From an uncultured Corynebacterium sp. (GTDB lineage: Bacteria; Actinomycetota; Actinomycetes; Mycobacteriales; Mycobacteriaceae), in the NCBI RefSeq assembly GCF_943914015.1, contig NZ_CALUAK010000038.1, positions 1 to 20,240 of the forward strand: 20,240 bases of DNA. Reading direction: 5' to 3'. The notes below the pieces were generated by a model. The model ran no database searches. It had not been told where the DNA came from and saw nothing but the letters and a program-made list of their open reading frames with translations. Every line of letters begins with the position of its first letter. Position 1 is the first letter of the stretch. Positions 14,695 to 20,240 of the stretch are shown here, piece by piece. A program made the translations under genes and the position numbers.

Positions 14695-15633
14695 ATGACA
14701 GTACGTGCAACAGTCCTTTACGATGCCCCGGGCCCCAAAGCCCGCCAATTCAACCGCATCGTCACCATCGCTACCTTCGTCATCGCTATCGCGGTGATCG
14801 CCTGGGTGCTCAAGGTTCTTGGCGATAACGGCCAGCTCGCCGCCGAGAAGTGGACCCCGTTCTTGAAGTCCACCACCTGGACCACCTACATCCTCCCCGG
14901 CTTGTGGGGAACGCTGAAGGCGGCACTTGTCTCCATCATCCTCGCCATCATCATCGGTGCGCTGCTCGGTGTGGGGCGCCTGTCCAAGAACAAGGCCATC
15001 CGCTGGTTCTGTGGCATCATCGTGGAGTTCTTCCGCGCCATCCCGGTGCTGATCCTCATGATCTTCGCCTACTCCGTGTTCGCCACGTACGCCATCGTCC
15101 CGTCCGCCCAGTTGGGGTTTGCGGGCGTGGTCTTCGGCTTGACGATGTACAACGGCTCCGTCATCGCAGAAACCCTGCGCGCAGGCATCCTCTCGCTGCC
15201 CACCGGCCAGCGTGAAGCTGCCGAAGCACTGGGCCTGTCCCACCGCCAGACCATCTGGAACATCCTTCTCCCGCAGGCTGTGGCCACGATGCTCCCGGCG
15301 CTGATCTCCCAGCTGGTCATCGCCCTGAAAGACACGGCACTTGGCTACATGATCCTTTACGTCGAGGTCGTCCGCTCCGGCCTGATGAGCGCGTCCTACT
15401 ACCGCAACTACCTGCCTGCCCTCGTTGTCGTTGCGATCATCATGATCGCCATCAACTTCGGCCTCAGCCGCCTTGCCGAGCGCATCGAGCGTCAGCTCCG
15501 CGCCGGCCGAGCCCGCAAGAACATCCTTGCCCACGTCCCCGAGGTCGAGGACCAGGGCATCGAAACCAAGGACACCGATCGTCTCGACTGGCGAGATCCC
15601 TACCACCAGGATCTGCGACTCAAGTCCGAGTAA
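14695..15633 (+). CDS. gluD: Glutamate ABC transporter permease GluD (312 aa)
   Basis: The second permease, with hydrophobic segments IATFVIAIAVIAWVL, LVSIILAIIIGALLGVG, IPVLILMIFAYSVFATYAI and LPALVVVAIIMIAINFGL. The EAA loop reads TLRAGILSLPTGQREAAEALGLSHRQTI. The last 60 residues form a charged cytoplasmic tail rich in Arg, Glu and Asp. A ribosome-binding-like AAGGAGG overlaps and follows its TAA stop, but no normal start codon follows it, which suggests a downstream gene was lost. No terminator with a T run was seen after the operon. Confidence 0.93.
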   Translation: MTVRATVLYDAPGPKARQFNRIVTIATFVIAIAVIAWVLKVLGDNGQLAAEKWTPFLKSTTWTTYILPGLWGTLKAALVSIILAIIIGALLGVGRLSKNKAIRWFCGIIVEFFRAIPVLILMIFAYSVFATYAIVPSAQLGFAGVVFGLTMYNGSVIAETLRAGILSLPTGQREAAEALGLSHRQTIWNILLPQAVATMLPALISQLVIALKDTALGYMILYVEVVRSGLMSASYYRNYLPALVVVAIIMIAINFGLSRLAERIERQLRAGRARKNILAHVPEVEDQGIETKDTDRLDWRDPYHQDLRLKSE

Positions 15634-16012
15634 GGAGGCAAACTGTCTGGGGAAAAGCTTCCCGTTGGGTGGCCTGGGAACCTAGCGGGGAGTATTCAGT
15701 TCGTGAGTTGGAACTTGACTAAGACTCTGGGAATTTTTCAAACCGAACCAAGACACTGGCGAGAACTTCAGGAAAAAGTTGTGTAATCCGTGCCCGATCT
15801 GAACTTCAAATCACCCTATTTTGTTCTTCAGACGTGGGAGCAAGGCTCTCCGCAACCTGGGTACTTCCAGTAGAGAGACCTGCGTCGTTCCGGCTTTGTA
15901 GGTCTTCCTTTGTCAAGCCAGATAGTAATTCCTGTGGCATAATTGGCTGTGCCTGAATGATATGGAAGAATCGAAGTTCGACTTTCCCTCGTTACGAATC
16001 ATTAGGAATCAG
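15634..16012 (+). other. Gene-poor gap after gluD with possible decayed ORF
   Basis: The gluD frame continues after its stop for 50 more codons to a TAA at 15784-15786, and then again to 15871 or so with only single stops. It reads GSIQFVSWNLTKTLGIF and RHWRELQEKVV, which is protein-like; FVSWNL followed by W..L resembles the start of endonuclease/exonuclease/phosphatase-type proteins, but the match is too short to name. A weak hairpin GGGAA-AAGC-TTCCC lies near 15650-15663. An extended -10-like box TGGCATAAT at 15935-15943 could serve the DUF2335 gene. Confidence 0.3.
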
Positions 16013-16023
16013 AAGGAGGAGGG

Positions 16024-16659
16024 ATGAGTGATGGGCACCCCAATCATGAGGAAGACCAATCGGGGACGAGTGATAGCTCGCTCCAGCGACGGAAGAGTTA
16101 TTCGAACAGCTCGGATCCACGACCCGATGGAAAACGTGGAGAAGGCGTGGCGACAAACGGGGCAGGCTCTCCGAACCGCGATGGACTCTCAGGGCAAGAT
16201 GAAGTCGTAGAGGGCGAAATTCTTGACGAGGTGAGTGACCGACTAACAAATCGATTATTACGCGTTACTCGAATTGCCCCTTTGCCCGAGCCTAGTGAAT
16301 TGCAAGGATACGAAAATATTCAACAAGGCTTGGCAAATCGAATTGTGACGATGGCGGAGAATTCCGCTGAAGCCGCGAATGAGGCCACGAAATCTAACGC
16401 TGCAGTAAATAAGGCAATTGCTGAATCAATTCTTGAAGATGGAAAATCCATTCGGCGTGGTCAATGGATGTTTTTTAGTTTGGCTGTTTTGTTCCTGGCA
16501 ACAGCAGCTGTACTGGAACTACTTGGCCGAACTCCATTCGCAACAGGAATGGGAATCCTTGGTTTTTTGAGCTTGGTTGGAGTCCTTATCCAACCTAGAA
16601 CCAATACAAAGTGGAAACCAATCAGCAAAGGTGAAGACGATTCGTTCGCTGACGAATAG
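16024..16659 (+). CDS. DUF2335 membrane protein (211 aa)
   Basis: An excellent ribosome binding site (AAGGAGG at 16013-16019) precedes ATG at 16024. Residues 1-58 are hydrophilic and probably disordered. The conserved part starts at DEVVEGEILDE (about 59-69), then PLPEPSELQGYENIQQGLANRIVTMAENSAEAA, a helical stretch, and two transmembrane segments (about 149-168 and 174-190). This is the DUF2335 pattern as I remember it; members are small two-helix membrane proteins of unknown function, often on accessory DNA. Codon use is AT-richer than in gluD or dnaX, which suggests acquisition. The first 187 bases also encode a second protein-like frame, described separately. Confidence 0.75.
   Translation: MSDGHPNHEEDQSGTSDSSLQRRKSYSNSSDPRPDGKRGEGVATNGAGSPNRDGLSGQDEVVEGEILDEVSDRLTNRLLRVTRIAPLPEPSELQGYENIQQGLANRIVTMAENSAEAANEATKSNAAVNKAIAESILEDGKSIRRGQWMFFSLAVLFLATAAVLELLGRTPFATGMGILGFLSLVGVLIQPRTNTKWKPISKGEDDSFADE
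16031..16210 (+). CDS. Overlapping small ORF (59 aa) within the DUF2335 5' end
   Basis: In the +1 frame relative to the DUF2335 gene, ATG at 16031 (or GTG at 16028, 8 bases from the AAGGAGG site) opens 59 codons. The product includes RGRVIARSSDGRVIRTARIH and then PMENVEKAWRQTGQALRTAM, a regular amphipathic helix. It looks more like a folded protein than the low-complexity N terminus of the other frame over the same bases. It ends with TAG at 16208-16210, just where the conserved DUF2335 region begins. It may be a genuine small gene, with DUF2335 translation beginning at an internal GTG. Unrecognised; only homologue comparison can decide. Confidence 0.4.
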   Translation: MGTPIMRKTNRGRVIARSSDGRVIRTARIHDPMENVEKAWRQTGQALRTAMDSQGKMKS

Positions 16660-16749
16660 CTAGTTTTTCAAGAGATTCCGGACAGTATTCCGAGGGTCTC
16701 ACGTTGTTTCTGAAGGTTTGAATACCCGATCAAGGTAAAGAAGAATGAA

Positions 16750-16787
16750 AGCCCTAGGTCCAGTCGTCCGGCTGGAGTTCTAGGGCT
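16750..16787. terminator. Long hairpin, likely transcription terminator
   Basis: AGCCCTAG (16750-16757) pairs with CTAGGGCT (16780-16787), and inside it TCCAG pairs with CTGGA. On the plus strand it is followed by CTCTTCCTTTCC, pyrimidine-rich but not a pure T run; on the minus strand by TTCATTCTT. It lies about 90 bases after the DUF2335 stop and would end that transcript. The remaining stretch to 17040 holds a candidate -10 box and no supported gene. Confidence 0.6.
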
Positions 16788-16993
16788 CTCTTCCTTTCCT
16801 GTCGTAACAGGCGGTTCAAAGTCACTGTACCATGGTTTCCAGAAAACCGGTAGGGCTTGAGAAAGCTCGATGAGGCTACGTCTGGCTCGTTAATTCTGCT
16901 TAGGTGTATAGGGCATTCGGCGCTGATGTATTTAGTTCTTTGGTAGCGTTCTGTTCTTGGTTCGCACTTAGTCCCTGCACAATCCCAACTGGC

Positions 16994-16999
16994 TACACT
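16994..16999 (+). promoter_or_regulatory. Candidate -10 box (TACACT) for the gene at 17041
   Basis: TACACT matches the actinobacterial TANNNT pattern, 41 bases before the ATG at 17041, and an AGGGGG site lies 7 bases before that ATG. A -35 element at normal spacing is not evident. Confidence 0.4.
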
Positions 17000-17040
17000 G
17001 TTTCGTATCGGCACATGTTTTCCACCCAGGGGGTTTGCCA

Positions 17041-17481
17041 ATGGATATCCAAGCCACGCAGTACTGGCTGAACACGCTTTTCACCTCGCCGTTTAACTTC
17101 CAACCGCTCTCTCACGGTTCCGACGAAGGAGGAACCGACGAAGGAGGAACCTCCGACGAAGGAGGAACCACCGCCACCATTGGCACGAACGCCGACGGGG
17201 TCGTGGCCACGGCGGGGCTCGCGGAGAAGAACCTGGGGCTCGTCACCGGTGCGCAGGTGTGGGGGATGACGCAGCAAGAGGTCCGCGTGGAACTCTTCAG
17301 CCTCGAGCTCACCGCAGACGAGCTCGCCCAACTGTTCACCCTCGACCTCACGGGCCTCCAGCCGGGCGCCCATCTGCACGGCTATGTTTTCACCGCGCCG
17401 ACTCTGTGGGAAGCCGGCCTTCCCCAGCTGACCGAGGACGACCGAATCACAACTCTCTTGAGTGTGGGTAGGGGAAGGTAG
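17041..17481 (+). CDS. Hypothetical protein upstream of dnaX (146 aa) with DEGGT repeats
   Basis: I do not recognise a named family. ATG at 17041 follows AGGGGG with good spacing. The N terminus (MDIQATQYWLNTLFTSPFNF) is followed by three copies of Asp-Glu-Gly-Gly-Thr at residues 28-32, 33-37 and 39-43. The rest is acidic and Leu-rich (VRVELFSLELTADELAQLFTLDLTGLQPGAHLHGYVF). No signal peptide or membrane segment is seen. It ends 11 bases before the dnaX start and in the same direction, so it is probably the first gene of the dnaX-ybaB-recR unit. The repeat sits in a probable linker, so copy number may vary without harm. Confidence 0.7.
   Translation: MDIQATQYWLNTLFTSPFNFQPLSHGSDEGGTDEGGTSDEGGTTATIGTNADGVVATAGLAEKNLGLVTGAQVWGMTQQEVRVELFSLELTADELAQLFTLDLTGLQPGAHLHGYVFTAPTLWEAGLPQLTEDDRITTLLSVGRGR
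17122..17169 (+). repeat. 15-bp repeat, three copies, each with an AAGGAGG motif
   Basis: Identical 15-base units GACGAAGGAGGAACC occur at 17122-17136, 17137-17151 and, after a TCC triplet, 17155-17169. Each contains a perfect Shine-Dalgarno core AAGGAGG. The unit length is a multiple of three, so slippage would add or remove DEGGT without a frameshift. Confidence 0.95.
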
Positions 17482-17484
17482 ACT
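17479..17484 (+). promoter_or_regulatory. Possible -10 box (TAGACT) for a leaderless dnaX mRNA
   Basis: TAGACT ends 8 bases before the dnaX GTG, with TTGAGT at 17458-17463 as a -35-like box (15-bp spacer, a little short). The only SD-like sequence, GGGGAAGG at 17471-17478, is 14 bases from the start, longer than usual. A leaderless internal promoter is therefore possible, beside co-transcription from upstream. Confidence 0.3.
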
Positions 17485-17492
17485 CTCTAACC

Positions 17493-19769
17493 GTGGCTTT
17501 ATATCACAAGTATCGTCCGGCAACGTTCGCAGAAGTCCGAGGTCAGGAGCATGTAACGAGGCCGCTGTCCGTCGCGCTCGACAGCGGCAACATCGGTCAC
17601 GCCTACCTCTTCTCCGGCCCGCGTGGCTGCGGCAAGACGAGTTCTGCCCGCATCCTCGCCCGGTCGCTCAACTGTGAACACGGCCCCACCTCCACCCCGT
17701 GTGGTGAGTGCGAGTCCTGCCGCGCGCTCGCGCCGGGTGGCAACGGAAACCTGGATGTGACGGAGCTCGACGCCGCCTCCCACGGTTCCGTCGACGATAT
17801 GCGTGAGCTGCGCGAATCGGCCGTTTTCGCGCCAAGCGAGTCCCGCTACCGCATCTTTATCATTGACGAGGCGCACATGATCACCCCGCAGGGTGCAAAC
17901 GCGCTGCTCAAGATCGTCGAGGAGCCGCCGGAGCACCTCGTTTTCATCTTCGCCACGACGGAGCCGGAAAAAATCATCGGTACGATTCGTTCCCGCGTCC
18001 AGCATTACCCATTCCGCCTGCTCACCCCGCCTGTTATGCGCGGTCTTCTGCAAGATGTGTGCGCGGGCGAGGGCGTCGAGGTCGAAGATGCGGTCTTCAC
18101 GCCGGTCATCCGCGCCGGCGGTGGCTCGCCACGCGACACGCTCTCCATCCTCGATCAGCTCCTCGCCGGCGTCCCCGCTGGTGAGAAGCTCAGCTACGAG
18201 CTTGCCGCCCCGCTACTCGGCGTCACCGATTCCACACTCCTCGATTCCGCCGTCCGCGTCATCGCCACCCACGACGCCCCCGGCGCCTTTGCCCTCGTCG
18301 GCCAGGTCATCGACCGTGGCATCGACCCCAAGCGCTTCACCAGCGATCTTCTCGACCGCTTCCGCGACCTCATGGTCCTCCAAGCGGTCCCCGATGCTCT
18401 CTCTTCTGGGCTTGTCGACGCCCCATCGCTCCTTCACTCCGAGCTCACCGAGGAAGTTCAGCTCTTCACGGGGCAGGGGCTTCCCCAGATCACGGCACTT
18501 GTCAACACCGGCCTGGAGGACATGCGCGGCACCCTCGCCCCCCGCATCCTTCTCGAAGTCCTCATGGCTCGCCTCCTCGCCGTCGGCACAGGCCAGCCCG
18601 CCATCGACCCCAACGCCGCCTCCCCGGCAGCCATGGCACCACCGGCCCCCGAGCAGGTCAGCGAGGCAGGCAAAAAGTACCTCCGACGCTCCCAGCGCCA
18701 GGGGACACCGGCCCAGGCTCAGCCGCAGCAACCCGCTGCGCAGAGTCAGCCACAACAGGAGCAGCCAGCCCCTGCCCAACCCGTCCAGCAGCTACAACAG
18801 TCGCAGCAATCTGCGTCGCGTGAGCCCGAACCGCAGAAGCAGGAGCAGGCAGCGCCGACCCCGCCGGAACCGCAGAAGCAGGAGCAGCCTGCGCCCAGCC
18901 AACCGGTTCGCCAGGAGCCTGAGCAGCCTCAGCAGACAGCTCCGCAGTGGCAGAGCCAGCCGCAGGAATCTGCGCCGCGTGAGCCTGAACAGCAGAAGCA
19001 AGAGCAGCCTGTGCCCAGCCAGCCCGAACCACAGCAAGAACAGGAACAGCCACAGGCGGAGCCTGTGGGAACCGTCGACGCTACTGCCGTGCGGGACAAG
19101 TGGGTGGACATCCTCAACTACATCTCGCGGGAGAAGAAGAATACGACGGCGCGGATTCTGCTGCGCGGGGCAAAGGTCCTCGACGTCCGCGACGGCACCC
19201 TCTACCTGGGCATCCTCACCGGCGCGATCGCCAACCGGCTCAACGATGCCAAGCACAACGCGGACATCGCCGATGCCGTGAAGGCGGAGCTCAACGTCCC
19301 GCTCACCGTCGAGTGTGTGCTGGGGAACACGATCCCTGCCGGGCAATCGCACCCGGCACCAGAGCCGGCACCGCAACAGACAGCAGCTCCGCAGCAGCCG
19401 GCACCGCAGCCACCCGCGCAACCAGCGCCGCACGTCGAACGGAACAGGGAGCCGGTGGCACCGCCGTCGACACGCGTGGAGGAGCAGGACGAGGAGGCCG
19501 ACCAACCGGAGGCGGCCGTCCCGCACTGGAAACAGCGGATGAACGCCATCGCGGCCAGGAACAACGGGCAGCAAGCCGGGAACAATCCGCCACCGCCACC
19601 CGTTCCCGAGGAGCCGGATATTCCCCTTCCGCCCGAGCCCACGGACGAGGAGATGGAAGAGGAAATGACCCGCGCCGCTACGGAGGACCCGGGTAACTTC
19701 GACCATCGGACCCCGAAGGACATGGCGATGGACTTGCTCCAAACGGAGCTCGGCGCCAGGCCAATGTAG
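17493..19769 (+). CDS. dnaX: DNA polymerase III subunits gamma and tau (758 aa)
   Basis: The clamp-loader ATPase of the replisome. GTG start (ALYHKYRPATFAEVRGQEHV). Walker A GPRGCGKT lies at 42-49, a zinc knuckle at Cys61, 70, 73 and 76, Walker B IFIIDEAH at 121-128, sensor 1 FIFATTEPEK at about 151-160, and sensor 2 in GGGSPRDTLS. The AAA+ and collar regions end near residue 375. Residues 402-522 are a Gln/Pro/Glu-rich repetitive linker, and 523-615 form a folded domain (DKWVDILNYISREKKNTTARILL...LTVECVLG). A second P/Q-rich stretch follows, then an acidic tail ending LLQTELGARPM. A possible slippery site at 18671-18677 is discussed in the findings. Confidence 0.95.
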   Translation: MALYHKYRPATFAEVRGQEHVTRPLSVALDSGNIGHAYLFSGPRGCGKTSSARILARSLNCEHGPTSTPCGECESCRALAPGGNGNLDVTELDAASHGSVDDMRELRESAVFAPSESRYRIFIIDEAHMITPQGANALLKIVEEPPEHLVFIFATTEPEKIIGTIRSRVQHYPFRLLTPPVMRGLLQDVCAGEGVEVEDAVFTPVIRAGGGSPRDTLSILDQLLAGVPAGEKLSYELAAPLLGVTDSTLLDSAVRVIATHDAPGAFALVGQVIDRGIDPKRFTSDLLDRFRDLMVLQAVPDALSSGLVDAPSLLHSELTEEVQLFTGQGLPQITALVNTGLEDMRGTLAPRILLEVLMARLLAVGTGQPAIDPNAASPAAMAPPAPEQVSEAGKKYLRRSQRQGTPAQAQPQQPAAQSQPQQEQPAPAQPVQQLQQSQQSASREPEPQKQEQAAPTPPEPQKQEQPAPSQPVRQEPEQPQQTAPQWQSQPQESAPREPEQQKQEQPVPSQPEPQQEQEQPQAEPVGTVDATAVRDKWVDILNYISREKKNTTARILLRGAKVLDVRDGTLYLGILTGAIANRLNDAKHNADIADAVKAELNVPLTVECVLGNTIPAGQSHPAPEPAPQQTAAPQQPAPQPPAQPAPHVERNREPVAPPSTRVEEQDEEADQPEAAVPHWKQRMNAIAARNNGQQAGNNPPPPPVPEEPDIPLPPEPTDEEMEEEMTRAATEDPGNFDHRTPKDMAMDLLQTELGARPM
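18821..19045 (+). repeat. Degenerate Q/E/P repeats in the DnaX linker
   Basis: Units encoding EPEQQKQEQPxPSQP or close variants recur at least three times (near 18826, 18868 and 18982). A stretch coding GAACCGCAGAAGCAGGAGCAG-like sequence is repeated nearly exactly. This is a coding minisatellite inside the disordered linker and a likely site of length differences between strains. Confidence 0.7.
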
Positions 19770-19805
19770 AATGTAACGAGCTTGGAAACAACAAAAGGAG
19801 ACAAC

Positions 19806-20135
19806 ATGACTCAGCCCGATATGAACCAGATCATCCAGCAGGCCCAGCAGATGCAGGCAAAGCTGCAGCAGGCTCAGGAAGAGATCGTCAAGTCCAGCGT
19901 CGTCGGCGAGGCCGGCGGCGGACTCGTCACCGTCACCATGCGTGGCTCCGGCCAGATCTCTGACCTCACCATGGACGAGCGCGTCGTCGATCCGGAGGAC
20001 ATCGACGGTCTCAAGGACCTCATCATCGGTGCCTTCGCTGATGCCCACCGCAAGGTGCAGGCCATGGCCCAGGAGAAGATGGGCCCGCTCACCCAGGGTC
20101 TCAACGGTGGCGACCTCGGGGGCATGCTCGGTTAA
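19806..20135 (+). CDS. YbaB/EbfC family nucleoid-associated protein (109 aa)
   Basis: A small dimeric DNA-binding protein. The N-terminal helix is Gln/Ala-rich (MNQIIQQAQQMQAKLQQAQEEI), followed by the family core VVGEAGGGLVTVTMRGSGQISDLTMDERVVDPEDIDGLKDLIIGAFADAHRKVQ and a Gly-rich tail. ATG at 19806 follows AAAGGAG with good spacing. The gene sits between dnaX and recR, its standard place in bacteria, which links it to replication and recombination. The recR start overlaps its stop by one base (TAATG). Confidence 0.95.
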   Translation: MTQPDMNQIIQQAQQMQAKLQQAQEEIVKSSVVGEAGGGLVTVTMRGSGQISDLTMDERVVDPEDIDGLKDLIIGAFADAHRKVQAMAQEKMGPLTQGLNGGDLGGMLG

Positions 20136-20240
20136 TGTTCGAAGGTCCGTTTCAGGAGCTTATCGACGAATTCTCCCGCCTCCCCGGCATCGGACCGAAA
20201 TCCGCTCAACGCATCGCCTTCCACCTCATCAACACGGAAG
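20135..20240 (+). CDS. recR: Recombination protein RecR, 5' part (runs off window)
   Basis: The 35 visible codons read MFEGPFQELIDEFSRLPGIG and continue PKSAQRIAFHLINTE. This is the N-terminal helix-hairpin-helix region of RecR, with the family motif LPGIGPKSAQRIAFHL. RecR acts with RecF and RecO to load RecA at single-stranded gaps. The rest, including the zinc finger and TOPRIM domain, lies beyond the window. Translation is coupled to the YbaB gene by a one-base overlap. Confidence 0.95.
   Translation, partial: MFEGPFQELIDEFSRLPGIGPKSAQRIAFHLINTE

Noticed and set aside
13138..15606. 822-codon open frame opposite gluBCD
   Set aside because: A shadow of the GC-biased coding strand. The product is His/Asp/Gly-rich without domains, while gluB, gluC and gluD are clear.
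16801..16835. GGTTCAAA motif as a tRNA T-arm
   Set aside because: No matching acceptor stem, anticodon arm or D arm could be drawn around it.
16754..17041. Minus-strand ORF of 95 codons opposite the DUF2335-dnaX gap
   Set aside because: It has no ribosome binding site that I can see, runs through the long hairpin and the promoter region of the gene at 17041, and its product shows no domain I recognise.
12127..17492. 4.5S SRP RNA gene, expected by synteny with mycobacteria
   Set aside because: The conserved GGTCCGGAAGG-type core was not found on either strand by eye in the intergenic gaps.
17961..17972. A6 run in dnaX (GAA AAA ATC) as a frameshift site
   Set aside because: It lies within the AAA+ core near codon 160, where a frameshift product would be useless, and it does not fit the slippery heptamer pattern.
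17893..19281. Long open +1 frame within dnaX
   Set aside because: Its product is a Ser/Arg/Pro-rich string caused by the GC-rich codon pattern of dnaX; no start signal supports it.

Overview
The window looks like chromosomal DNA of a Corynebacterium. The right part carries the actinobacterial order aspT ... dnaX - ybaB/ebfC - recR, plus a gluABCD glutamate ABC importer of the corynebacterial type. Several promoters sit so close to start codons that leaderless transcripts are likely, which is common in this group. The erm(X) gene at the left edge is a typical resistance gene of skin and clinical corynebacteria. The species is not determined; a skin-associated species such as the C. striatum group is only a guess.

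Left, 1-5950: an acquired, rearranged accessory block, all genes on the minus strand. It holds the 5' end of erm(X) with its inducible leader peptide and attenuator, a frameshifted and truncated IS3-type orfA directly behind the erm(X) promoter, a small chimeric ORF, an intact serine recombinase, and type I restriction genes hsdR and hsdS. No hsdM is present in the window, although it is normally next to hsdS, and the hsdS start looks damaged.

Middle, 5951-10880: a decayed CPBP-type membrane protease gene lies downstream of an intact two-gene ABC transporter (LolD-like ATPase and FtsX-like permease) on the minus strand. Divergent from it is a soluble NarL-type histidine kinase and response regulator pair. 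ABC transporter, CPBP protein and two-component system together resemble a stress, peptide or self-immunity module. A possible methyltransferase remnant precedes aspT.

Right, 10881-20240: the aspT aminotransferase with a strong terminator, then the tightly packed gluABCD operon (ATPase, lipoprotein, two permeases). A lower-GC patch follows with a DUF2335 membrane protein whose first 187 bases also carry a second protein-like frame. After a long hairpin comes a corynebacterial unknown with a 15-bp tandem repeat, followed by dnaX (tau subunit with a very long Q/P/E-rich linker), ybaB/ebfC and the start of recR.

No tRNA, rRNA or CRISPR array was found. The 4.5S RNA gene, which lies between the aminotransferase and dnaX in mycobacteria, was looked for by its conserved core and not seen.
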